A DNA stretch of 42,042 bases from positions 1 through 42,042 of the forward strand of contig NZ_JOCF01000070.1 of assembly GCF_000720635.1 (NCBI RefSeq), written 5' to 3'. This stretch comes from Streptomyces sp. NRRL WC-3742 (GTDB lineage Bacteria; Actinomycetota; Actinomycetes; Streptomycetales; Streptomycetaceae). Position numbers and translations under genes: made by a program. The notes below the pieces were generated by a model. It searched no databases and was not told the DNA's origin. It saw only the letters and a program-made list of their open reading frames with translations. Shown here piece by piece: positions 16,089-24,172 of this stretch (its first letter is position 1; each line of letters opens with the position of its first letter).

Positions 16089-18128
16089 TCAGCCCCGATC
16101 CCACCCAGTGGAGGTGGGGCTCGTCAGCCTGGCCACGTGCCATCCCTCCCGGGTACCGCCGCGCAGCTTCTTGAGCACCTCCTCCTGGCGGATGGCCAGG
16201 TGTTCGATGACCTTGATCGCTGGCAGAGCGACTTGTTCCGGGGCTGCCTTGGCCTCGTGCTGGTACCAGTTGCCCAGGAACTCCAGAGTCAGGTCCACCA
16301 GAGCACGCCCGGCGTGAACGTCCAGGAGGTCGGTCGCGGATTCGAACCGGCCGTCATGCAACGCAGTGTTCCGTATCACGTACAGCCAATCGAGGCTCTT
16401 GTTGAACCGATTCGCGGTCTCCTCGATCCATGTGGAAAGAGAGGTGGGTGCGGCCAACATGGCACGCCAGTAACGCAGTCGAGCCGCGGTCTCCCCGCTG
16501 AGGAAGTCGGTAAGGGCAGCCAGAGCTTCGGCGGCCGTGTAAAGCACCGAGTCCGCGTCGGCGGGTGGCGCGAACGCGTCCAGCCAACGGTCCGGCTTGC
16601 GTAGCACCCCGTCGTCACCGACCCCGGTCCAGGCGTCCAGGGCCACGCAGTGTGCTTCGGCTTGCATCGCCTCCTCGAGTGCGGCTCGTCGATCGAGTTC
16701 GACAGCCCGCGCCGCCGTCGCCTTCCGCGCCACGGTTGCCGCGTGATCGCCCGTGGCCCTCTGGATAGCAGCCTCCAACCCGTCGGCCATGGCCTGCGCG
16801 TCGCGGTGTGCTGCCTGCGCGGCCGCCACTTCGGCCGCCACCGCGGTACGCGTGCGCTGGTGCAGGTCGATGACCTGCTGGCGGGCGGCTTGGAGGCTCA
16901 GGGCTCGCGCCAACTTCTCTATGCCCGTCTTCTGATCGGGGCCTTTCTGCGTTTTCACATCCAGCGCCTCCAATGCGGCCCAGCACAACCCGGCGGCCGT
17001 GGTGGGCGCCTCGATCACCCGGGCGATGTGGGCGGTGCGCAGACTTTCGCGCAGTGCGGGTGGCCAGTCAGTAGTCAGTGGACGCATTGGGCGCATCCCC
17101 AAGGCAGGTACGGCAAGCCGCAGTGTCCGGTCCGAACCTGGGTCGTAAGCGAGCGTCTCCGGACGTAGCCGGATCTCCGAAGTCCGCTGGCCCGCCACAT
17201 ACTGATCGAGCGATTCTGAGGCCCGTCGCCGGCCCAGCAGCGCGGCGCCGCCCAGGTCACGGGCACGGACGCTAAAGGTCAGGAGCACCTGGCCGCCTGC
17301 TTGGTCCCGAGACCATTCACGGCGCGCCTCGGCAGCCTTCTTGGCCATGTCGGCAAGGTCCTTGAGGTCGGACGCACCTCGGCCCCACCCGGCCACGGGT
17401 TCGCCGGGTGAAACCCCCATTGCCGCGCAGTCCGGGTCCATGAGCCCGCCCAGCGATTCCAGTCGGGAGGTGCCCTCGACGACAACGGCAACGCGAAATT
17501 CCCGCTCCGTAGGGAGCAGCACCCTCAACAGTTGGTCGGCTTCGAGGCTTCCCCGGCGCAGCGCGATGCGTACCTCATCGCTGAGTAAGTAATGCTGACG
17601 GCCTTCCATGACACACAGGGCAGCCATCTCGAGTGCGAGCCGTTGTCTGGTGTCCTCCGCTACAGATCCCCGCCATGCCTCCGCGAATCCGTCCACGACG
17701 GCGGCGCGCACGTCGGCCCTCCTGGCGTCCACAAGCGCGGCCTTCGCCCGGCAGTCCTCGGCAGTGCTCAGTCCCGTCGTACCGCCTGCCTTGATCGAAT
17801 CCAGCACGCCGACTGCTTCGTCGAGTCGGCCCGCTGATACGTGCAGACGGACCACGTTCAGTTCTTTGAGCGCGGCCTCGACCAAGTCAAACGCGAGTTT
17901 CGCAAAGGGCTGCAGGGTCGCCCGCCCCGGCCGTGCCCGCGACTCTAAGGCAGAGTGCACCCGGGCAGTCGCGGCAACCCCAGTCGGCTCGCTGCTGACG
18001 TGTCGGGTCAGTACTGCTCCAGGATCGCTAGCCGCCAGGACAGCTTCCAGCAGTGCCCGTTGGCCGTCCTTGAGCCCAGCCCTCCCACACAGTCGGATCA
18101 ACTCGCTTGCAGCGCTCACCAGTGACAT
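16089..18128 (-). CDS. Large orphan protein with a C-terminal HEPN-like domain
   Basis: The product is 679 residues from the ATG at 18128, without a visible ribosome-binding site. I do not recognise the N-terminal 370 residues. They are helix-rich, then beta-rich (QVLLTFSVRARDLGGAALLG, VVVEGTSRLESLGG). Residues 380-400 read GLCWAALEALDV, like the first helix of Apea-type HEPN domains. Residues 420-510 are Ala/Glu-rich and probably coiled coil. The end carries VIRNTALHDGRF, a HEPN R-N-x3-H motif (Arg-586 to His-591). Many HEPN proteins are defence RNases; that is family knowledge, not shown here. Codon 181 is TTA, implying bldA dependence. It stands alone amid transposon remnants, and base composition is less GC-biased than its neighbours. 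Confidence 0.7.
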   Translation of the reverse strand: MSLVSAASELIRLCGRAGLKDGQRALLEAVLAASDPGAVLTRHVSSEPTGVAATARVHSALESRARPGRATLQPFAKLAFDLVEAALKELNVVRLHVSAGRLDEAVGVLDSIKAGGTTGLSTAEDCRAKAALVDARRADVRAAVVDGFAEAWRGSVAEDTRQRLALEMAALCVMEGRQHYLLSDEVRIALRRGSLEADQLLRVLLPTEREFRVAVVVEGTSRLESLGGLMDPDCAAMGVSPGEPVAGWGRGASDLKDLADMAKKAAEARREWSRDQAGGQVLLTFSVRARDLGGAALLGRRRASESLDQYVAGQRTSEIRLRPETLAYDPGSDRTLRLAVPALGMRPMRPLTTDWPPALRESLRTAHIARVIEAPTTAAGLCWAALEALDVKTQKGPDQKTGIEKLARALSLQAARQQVIDLHQRTRTAVAAEVAAAQAAHRDAQAMADGLEAAIQRATGDHAATVARKATAARAVELDRRAALEEAMQAEAHCVALDAWTGVGDDGVLRKPDRWLDAFAPPADADSVLYTAAEALAALTDFLSGETAARLRYWRAMLAAPTSLSTWIEETANRFNKSLDWLYVIRNTALHDGRFESATDLLDVHAGRALVDLTLEFLGNWYQHEAKAAPEQVALPAIKVIEHLAIRQEEVLKKLRGGTREGWHVARLTSPTSTGWDRG

Positions 18129-18738
18129 GCCGTGACTCTATAAGCCAGCACCTGTCCTGGTATCCGTGGCGAATCGCGTCAGCAAGCCAACCTTCGACAC
18201 GCTGACTTGACAGGGAAGGCCAGGGCGCCGAGTACGGCGCCAAGTGCCCGCAGATCAGGCAACTGGAGTTCCGATGGGTTCCAGGTCGAGGGTGTTTGGA
18301 CGTTGCACGGATTCTGGCCTGGTCAGCGGCTTGTGGACTGGGTCCACTCGTTCGTGCGAGGCTTCGGCACTTGCTAGCAGATTCCTGGAGAAACAGCCTA
18401 ACTTGCATGCTTGTGGTGGATTCCGGGAGTCGCCGGTTCTCGCTGCTTGCCAGCGGTACCGGTCAGGAAGGTCAGGCTGGGCGGGGAGAGCCCGGCCTGG
18501 CGGATGTAGTCACCTTGCAACGGCGAGCTGCGGAGACGTCGTCGCTGGAGGACGAGCGCGACCTGTACCAGGGCACTCTGGCGGAGTACTGCTGGGCTTG
18601 GGACGTCGCTGGGCTCGCTCCGGCGTTCATGGCAATTGGCATACGAGCATCTGCTACCGCGATGCACTACCTTCGCGCCGCTCACCCCGCCCAGACCCCA
18701 TCGCACCATGACCTGCACACCCGGGCTGAGCCAAGGCT
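18129..18738. other. No supported gene
   Basis: This 610-base stretch has lower GC content than the flanks. Short open frames exist on both strands, but none has a ribosome-binding site, a recognisable domain or an actinobacterial codon pattern over its whole length. One plus-strand stretch near 18510-18620 reads plausibly protein-like (DLYQGTLAEYCWAW), but I cannot assign it. It may be degraded mobile DNA joined to the fragment at 18739. Confidence 0.4.
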
Positions 18739-18882
18739 GTGGTGGCTTCGATCTATGACGAGGCCCGGGAGACCGCCCACCCGGTCCGCCTGATGCGCGT
18801 CTTCGGCATCTGCAGCGCGACCGTCGCGAAGTACGTCGCCGCCGCCCACCCGGACAAGAAGGTCGATCCCATCCAGGCATGA
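18739..18882 (+). pseudogene. C-terminal remnant of a mobile-element protein
   Basis: The frame gives 47 residues: VASIYDEARETAHPVRLMRV, FGICSATVAKYVAAAHPDKK and a short tail. The pattern PVRLMRLFG-x-AxxYVxAAHP is familiar from the ends of actinobacterial integrase/recombinase-type proteins. I recognise the pattern and cannot name the exact family. No upstream part of such a gene is detectable, so it is a tail left by a deletion. Confidence 0.4.
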
Positions 18883-19104
18883 GCCTGGTCGCCAGTCGAC
18901 ACGAACGGGGTCGACGCACAGGCTCCGCTTGGAAAGATTTAGTGAGCAATGGTCAACTGTGAATCCCGAAAAGCCACCCTCTTTGCTCACGCTCAGAGAA
19001 GATGGCAGGTCAATGGCCAGTCAGGCGATTACTTAGAGTAATTCACGATTCCAGTGTGGAGAATCCCATGATGCGGCGCCCTTTGGGAAGGGTGATTTGG
19101 GTCA

Positions 19105-19185
19105 CCCACCTCTCGGTGGGGGTCTGTGAGTGCAAGGCATATCTTTCAGATGCCAGAAGGCCGGGGGATGAAGATCCCCCGGCCT
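19105..19185 (+). ncRNA. Hairpin cluster, possible small RNA or long structured leader
   Basis: An AT-richer stretch of about 430 bases without genes (18890-19330) holds GGGTGA/TCACCC and CCCACC-TCTC-GGTGGG (19105-19120) hairpins. Then comes a perfect 12-bp stem with a GAAG tetraloop, AGGCCGGGGGAT/ATCCCCCGGCCT (19158-19185). The final stem looks like an intrinsic terminator, so a short untranslated transcript could end here. Promoter and family are unknown. It could alternatively be the leader of the small membrane gene at 19334. Confidence 0.4.
19158..19185. terminator. 12-bp stem with GAAG tetraloop
   Basis: AGGCCGGGGGAT-GAAG-ATCCCCCGGCCT is perfectly paired and stable. No coding gene ends within 250 bp upstream on the plus strand, so it either ends an untranslated RNA or attenuates the small gene at 19334. 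Confidence 0.75.
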
Positions 19186-19333
19186 CCCATTGGCGTCGAG
19201 CTCTCACTTTCCAGGGTCAAAGCTTCGGCGCTCGTCACAGTGTCCCCCATTGCCACAGTCGATGGCCAGCAGCAGCTTGCCCTGTGCGCTTCCGGCTCTC
19301 CGGGTCGTGGTGGGGGATGCGGAGGAATATACG

Positions 19334-19552
19334 ATGTTGAACCCCGCCACAGTTTGGGGCGCGCTAATCATCGCGATCATGGGGGAGGCGGGCTTCCGCA
19401 TTCTTCAGCTGATGATTAGCCGTATCACAACGTTGGACATGAAGTCCCCCGTCAACGTGATCATTTGCGTTGCCATCGGAGCCTTGGCTGCCGTCCTCGC
19501 GGTGCTGGCCATCGCGGCCTTGTACCTGCATGGCCGCCCCATCCTGGTCTGA
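19334..19552 (+). CDS. Small membrane protein, 72 residues
   Basis: The ATG at 19334 has an excellent GGAGGAA at 19321-19327. The product has a weakly amphipathic N-terminal helix (WGALIIAIMGEAGFRILQLM), a short polar turn (TLDMKSPVN) and a strong membrane helix (residues about 45-67, ICVAIGALAAVLAVLAIAAL). It ends with the basic HGRP. I do not recognise a family. Codon use and GC are unlike the surrounding plasmid module, suggesting separate acquisition. Small single-helix proteins on mobile DNA can be toxins or exclusion/holin-like factors, but nothing here decides. Confidence 0.65.
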   Translation: MLNPATVWGALIIAIMGEAGFRILQLMISRITTLDMKSPVNVIICVAIGALAAVLAVLAIAALYLHGRPILV

Positions 19553-19591
19553 CAGCTCCATCGTTGGACGAGCGAACCCGCTGGACTCTTG

Positions 19592-20480
19592 CTACATCAC
19601 AGGCAGAGAGCAGCGGGTTCCGTCCTTTTTACCTGCAGGATTGTCGGAACTCGTCGGTTTCTGGGTTGGGTCGTCTCCCAGGCACCACTGGCAGCGTTCC
19701 ACCTCGCCAGCGGAGGCGGCGACGGCGGGGGAGGTGAGGAGTCCTCGTACATTCTCGACCACCAGGAGGTGCGGGCGCAGGGCCTCGACGGCGCGGGCCA
19801 CGTGCAGCCAGAGACCGGATCGGGCTTCGGGGTTGAGCCCGGCGCGGCGGCCGGCGACCGAGACGTCTTTGACAGGGGAAGCCCGCCGTGAGGACACACA
19901 CCCGCGGAACGTTGGCGCAGTTGACCGTCGTGATGTCGCCCAGGTTCGGCACGCCGGGCCAGTGGCGGGACAGGATCGCGGACGGGCCGGGTTCGGTCTC
20001 GGTGTGCCAGGCGACGGAGCGTCCGAGTACGGCCAGGACCCCGAGGTCGAGGCCGCCGTACCCGCTGCACAGGCTGCCGACCAGCGGCCCGGGGCTGGTG
20101 GCAGTGTGGGTCGGCGTCACCGCCGGGGCCTTCGCACGCAGATTCCGCGCCCACGGCAGATGCTGGTCCTCGTCGGTCCTGGCGATCAGGGCAATCTGGC
20201 CAGCGGCCTCGCTGAGCTGGGCGGATGCGCGGCTGACGTGGTTGATCGCGCTGGTGTACGCCTCTGCGGCCCGGACGGTGTGCTCCGGCGCGGAGGGCAG
20301 GGTGGAGAGGAAGGCGAACTCGGTGCCCATTTCGTTGATCAGGGAGCCGAGGTGGGCGACCTGGCGGCCGAGCGCAACGGCGTCCGGCAGCTCGGTGGGT
20401 GCTACGTCGGGAAGCCTGTCTGCCTGGTCCCGCAGGGTGTTGGCGTGTGCGGTGAGGGCGGCGGCTGTGGCGGTGGTCAC
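19592..20480 (-). pseudogene. DNA cytosine-5 methyltransferase, frameshifted and truncated
   Basis: The GTG at 20480 overlaps the stop of the preceding gene (GTGA). An N-terminal helical extension (about residues 1-110) precedes methyltransferase motif I (SLCSGYGGLDLG). Motif IV (GFPCQ) follows near 19880, with the catalytic Cys. Directly after CQ the bases read CAAAGACGTC where CAAGACGTC would keep frame. One extra A shifts into another frame that resumes the family sequence DVSVAGRRAGL and motif VI-like VVENVRGLL. The match then stops near 19600, before the target-recognition domain. It is both frameshifted and cut, so inactive. Such orphan methylases are common on actinomycete conjugative plasmids. 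Confidence 0.85.
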
Positions 20481-21649
20481 GAGGAACTCCGAAGATGCTG
20501 GCGGATGGCGGGGAGGCGAACTCCCCCAGGGTGCGAAGGCGCTGATGGACTGGGCTCCGGCCCCGGTCGTGCGGCTGGCTGCGCGGGGCTGCGAGCACGG
20601 GCGGCCTTTACGCGGGCGCCTTGGTCGTCGACAGGCAGGGGCTGCGGTACGGGAGGCGAGGTGGCGGTGCGCCAGCGGGCCCGCACCTCCTCCAGAGGGC
20701 CGAGGGCGTGCAGCGCGTGGCCGATCAGCTGCCCGGGGGCGAGGCGCCGGTCGTCGGCATGGGCGGCGATCTGCTGTGCGGCGCCGACGGCGGCGCGGGT
20801 GAGGGAGGAGCGCAGGAGCTGCTCGCCCAGTCACTCGGCCGACCCCGCCGCGCCATCGCGCAGCACCGGCTCAAGCTGTTCCTCGGTGAGCGTGCCTTCG
20901 GTGAGCAGGCCGCGCCGCTGGACCTCCCACAGCGTGGTGACCGGGTCGATCGGCTCGCCCCGGTGGTGGAGCGCACCGAGGCAGCGGTAGAGGTGGCCGT
21001 GGCCGGGAACGGCGAAGTCCTGGGGGCGCAGCCAGTCGAAGACCTCGCCGATCGCGCCGTTCTGGTGGACGAGCAGGGAGAGCAGGAACTGCTCGTCTTC
21101 CGCCTGTGCTGCCGCGGTCGGCTGTCCGGCGACAAGGAGGGGAGGTGTCCTCGGGGCGCTGGCCCGGGGGCGGGTTCCCCAGCGCTTGGCGAGGCCGTCC
21201 AGGACGCCCGCGAGTACGTCGGCCTGGGCAGCGGTGCCGTGGACCTCGTGCTGCCCGGCGTCCTCCCGGGCGACGGCGAGCAGGCGGTTGGCGTGCTCGG
21301 CGACGGTGCGGTGGATCGACCCCTCCAGCACCATCCGCCCGTAGAGCGGCGCGTGGGCGGGGCGCGGGCAGGCGGCGACGAGGGTGTGGAGGTAGGAGGC
21401 GGTGAGCCCGCGCACCTGCTGGCCGGCCTCGGCGAGGGTGTCGGTCAGCCACGCCACCGGCACCGCGCCCTCCGTACTGAGGGCCGGGTGGTCCTCGGCG
21501 CGGAGCTTGCGCAGCGCGGCGAACAGCGCCTGGTGGCCGGGCCGGTAGAAGTCGCGTGGCTCCAGCCAGTCGAGGCCGCCGAGCTGGCGGGGGTCGAGCA
21601 GGACCGCTCCGAGGACGGCCTGCTCGCCGGTGAGCAGCGGGTCCATCAC
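20477..21649 (-). pseudogene. Protein with two DnaB-helicase N-terminal-like domains, nonsense mutation
   Basis: The ATG at 21649 overlaps the upstream stop (ATGA). Residues 3-120 (LLTGEQAVLGAVLLDPRQ) and 185-260 (LLSLLVHQNGAIGEVFDWL) are two copies of the DnaB N-terminal fold without an ATPase domain. A TGA at 20831-20833 interrupts the frame. The same frame continues for 118 codons with protein-like sequence (LGEQLLRSSLTRAAVGAAQQ) to a stop exactly overlapping the methylase start at 20480. The interrupted codon reads Glu-stop-Leu, best explained by TGG to TGA. The first 272 residues could still be made. Such proteins occur in Streptomyces plasmid/ICE modules; role unknown. Confidence 0.75.
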
Positions 21650-21879
21650 TGGCTCCGGCGGCTGCGGGTGCCGCGGTCGGCGCGGAGCTTGGCCACCGCG
21701 AGGTCGGCGGCGGCCTTCGCGGCGGCGAAGCGGTCCAGCTCACCGCCGAACGTTGGGTCGGTGGCCAGGATCGAACCGGTGCCGGTGATCAGCCACCACT
21801 GGCTGCCCCGGCGGACGACCGGCGCCCCGGTCAGCGGGGCCGGACGGTGCTGGGCGGCAGGCGAGTTGGCGTCGGACAT
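21646..21879 (-). CDS. Small hypothetical protein of a plasmid module
   Basis: The product is 77 residues from an ATG at 21879, after CCAGGAAGGTCC. The middle (PVVRRGSQWWLITGTGSILA) is conserved-looking and the C-terminus is basic (LRADRGTRSRRSQ). Its stop overlaps the next gene's start by four bases (ATGA), so it is translationally coupled to the DnaB-N-like protein. No domain is recognised. It appears intact, unlike its neighbours. Confidence 0.6.
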   Translation of the reverse strand: MSDANSPAAQHRPAPLTGAPVVRRGSQWWLITGTGSILATDPTFGGELDRFAAAKAAADLAVAKLRADRGTRSRRSQ

Positions 21880-21908
21880 GAGGACCTTCCTGGGAGTCGA
21901 TCGGTGGT

Positions 21909-22349
21909 TCAGCGGCTGCGGTGGGCGATTGCCGGGACGGGCACCGCGACGGCATCGGCCGGGACTGGCGGTGGCGCGTCCGGACCCAGCGCGCGGGAGG
22001 GCGAGGAGACGGTGGCGGCCCGGACCCGGGCCTGGTCCGCCCCGGGGTGACCGTGGGCGCGCACGGCCTCGGCGGTCGCGGTGAAGCGGCGCCGGGAGGA
22101 CTCAAGTCCGGAGGGTGGCGTCCACCTGGCTGCGTTGGCAGTGAGCACCGGGGCGAGGGAAGCGACCTCGTCGGCCGGGACCGAACCTTCGGCGAGCAGC
22201 CGGGACTGCGCTGACCACAGGTGCAGGAATCAGTTCCCGTCCTCCAGCAGGGCTGCCTCCACACGGGCAGCCCCCGGAACTTCCTGGTAGACCCACGTGC
22301 TCCTGCGCGGCCGCTGCCAGCCGGGCCCGGCGAACGATGGATCGGGCAC
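21909..22349 (-). pseudogene. Hypothetical plasmid-module protein with nonsense mutation
   Basis: From a GTG near 22349 the frame reads WQRPRRSTWVYQEVPGA and VEAALLEDGN, then TGA at 22230-22232. It continues FLHLWSAQSRLLAEGSVPAD, APVLTANAARWTPPSGLESS and so on to a stop at 21909. The continuous protein-like sequence on both sides of the stop, in one frame, argues for a point nonsense change (TGG to TGA). This would be the second Trp-to-stop change within 1.4 kb. The family is unknown to me; I know similar sequence only as hypothetical proteins of actinomycete conjugative elements. Confidence 0.55.
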
Positions 22350-22402
22350 GTCGGCTGGGCTGCCCGACCCCAAGCGTCCGGCGACGGTGGCGTTCCGGCG
22401 GG

Positions 22403-23344
22403 TCACGCCGCCAGCCCGAAGGAGTCACGGCCGATGCTGACCGGCTGGCCGGCGCGGCAGGCCCACGGCGAGCAGCCGTCCGCGTCGCCAGCCTCCAGTT
22501 CGGCGTCCGCGAGCGCGTCGAAGACATCGGTCTGACGGCCCGCCCACTCGTGCGCGGTGACCCGGTCGATCGGCGCCTCGTCCAAGGGACGGCGGCTGCG
22601 GTGCAGATACGCCTGCCCCAGCAGCGGGGTGCCTTCCGCGGTCGCCCGCGCGTTGCCATTGCGGATGGTGCGGTCGAACGCGACGACGTCCTCCCACTCC
22701 TTCGGTGAGCCGTCGCGAAGGGCCCGCCACTGGGCATTGCCGTGGAACGGGCAACCCAGGCAGCTGCTCTTCGGGGTGGACTCGAAGCCGCGCGAGCGCA
22801 GCAGCCGCAGGCAGTCCGCGCGGGAGAACCCCTCCTCGATCAGGGGGAAACGATTCTTCATGTAGGCGACGTCGGCGTCCTTGGCCCGGTGGAACTCGTC
22901 GGTGCTGATGCCGATCCACTGCTCGACGAACACCCCGGCCGGCACCCGCTGTGGGCGCGGGTGGCCGAGCAGGGCGCGGACCTTCTCCTTGATGGGCCGG
23001 ATTTTGTACTGACCCGTGCACTGGCGTCGTGAAAGTCCTTCGGTTCCTTGGGGGTTGAGGATGTGCAGTGGCATCGACGCGAAGCGCTTCGTCGGGTCGA
23101 GGGCATCCGCCCTGATGTTGCCGGAGGAGACCCGCAGGATCGGGATGCCGACGGGCTCGGCGATCTCCCGCTCGATGCGGTTGAGGTGCTCGTAGACGGC
23201 GCGCGGCTCCCAGCCGGTGTCGGCGAAGATCGCGGCATCGAGGCGCGGCAGGTGGCCTTCGGCGGCCAGGAGCAGCAGCACGCTGCTCTGTACTCCAGCG
23301 CCGAGGGACAGAACTCGCAGGGCGGGAACGGTCGTTGTGGTCAA
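22403..23344 (-). CDS. PAPS-reductase-family protein (plasmid type)
   Basis: The product is 313 residues from a TTG at 23344; no better start precedes the conserved region. Residues 10-26 (RVLSLGAGVQSSVLLLL) form the PP-loop that binds ATP-type nucleotides, followed by FADTGWEPRAVYEHL. Cysteines lie in RRQCTGQYKIRPIK and in SSCLGCPFHGNAQWRAL; the latter recalls an iron-sulfur or zinc site. This is the stand-alone PAPS-reductase-like family found on phages and conjugative elements. It is related to, but distinct from, DndC of phosphorothioate systems, and no dnd partners are seen. The substrate is unknown. It appears intact within an otherwise decayed module. Confidence 0.75.
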   Translation of the reverse strand: MTTTTVPALRVLSLGAGVQSSVLLLLAAEGHLPRLDAAIFADTGWEPRAVYEHLNRIEREIAEPVGIPILRVSSGNIRADALDPTKRFASMPLHILNPQGTEGLSRRQCTGQYKIRPIKEKVRALLGHPRPQRVPAGVFVEQWIGISTDEFHRAKDADVAYMKNRFPLIEEGFSRADCLRLLRSRGFESTPKSSCLGCPFHGNAQWRALRDGSPKEWEDVVAFDRTIRNGNARATAEGTPLLGQAYLHRSRRPLDEAPIDRVTAHEWAGRQTDVFDALADAELEAGDADGCSPWACRAGQPVSIGRDSFGLAA

Positions 23345-23471
23345 AGCGGTGTCCTTGGCGTGGGCGGGTGGGCGTGGCACACCCGGTGAATCGGAGGAGG
23401 GGTAGCGACTGGAAGGCGGCGCCGGCCGAAGAAGGGCGGACTCCTGGGTCGGCGCCGCCGGGTGGGGCGGG

Positions 23472-24098
23472 TCAGGCCGAGAGGGTGAAGTCGTCGCGAC
23501 CGGCGCTGCCCTTGGCGAGGGCGCGTTCGGTGATGGCCTTGGTGGCGAGGGCGGAGGCCGGGCCGATGGTCTTGGCGGAGCGCTCCTTGTACCAGGGCTT
23601 GAGGTCGAGCATCGCCACGCGCATGCCGGTCGCGAAGAGCAGGATCCTGCCCTTGGGCAGGGCGCGGATCTCGTCGGGCGGCAGGACGCGCTCGGTGCGC
23701 ATCGACACCGAAGTCGACTTGCCGCTGCCGGAGTCGGAGACGGAGACGGTCTGCACATCGTGCTCGCCGATCTGCCGCGACAGCTTGTCCGCGAAGTCGG
23801 CGTCGTCGATACCCGACCCGACGATCTTGACGGTGGCCGCGCTCCACAGGGCGTCCATGCCGGCCTCTCCCCAGCAGCGCTGGCCCTGGCGGTAGGACTG
23901 CAGGATGGTGATCGGGATGACGCCCCGGCTGCCGAGGTGGGAGTAGAGGTCCGGCAAATCGCTGATCTTGCAGACGTTGGCGGCCTCATCCAGCACGCAG
24001 AGCGCGGGCGGGTCGAGCCGTCCACCGGAGCGCTCGGCGACGATGACGGCGGCGCGCATCACCGCATCCGCCGCAGCGGCGATGATCGCGCTGGCTCT
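23472..24098 (-). pseudogene. TraD/VirD4-like conjugative coupling ATPase, C-terminal half
   Basis: The open frame has no proper start. It reads AAAADAVMRAAVIVAERSGG, then the Walker-B-containing LDPPALCVLDEAANVCKISD and YSHLGSRGVIPITILQSYRQ. This is the C-terminal TraM-recognition part of actinobacterial type IV coupling ATPases. The Walker A half and membrane helices are missing, and a TAA at 24099-24101 closes the frame upstream. The break is only 70 bp from the start of the divergent TcmP gene, so that pair entered or rearranged at this point. It confirms that this region was once a conjugative element. Confidence 0.8.
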
Positions 24099-24172
24099 TT
24101 ACGCCGTGCCGTCGTTCGCCCCACCCTGTAACGGTCGGTGACTCGTGCGCGTGTCGGGCCGGGAGGGGATGG

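Noticed and set aside
20831..22232. Possible recoding of TGA as tryptophan in the plasmid module
   Set aside because: Normal TGA stops end most genes in the window and TGG is used throughout; mutation or sequence error is simpler.
22403..23344. DndC of a phosphorothioate DNA-modification system
   Set aside because: The protein is PAPS-reductase-like, but no dndB, dndD or dndE partners are present, and it resembles the stand-alone plasmid form.
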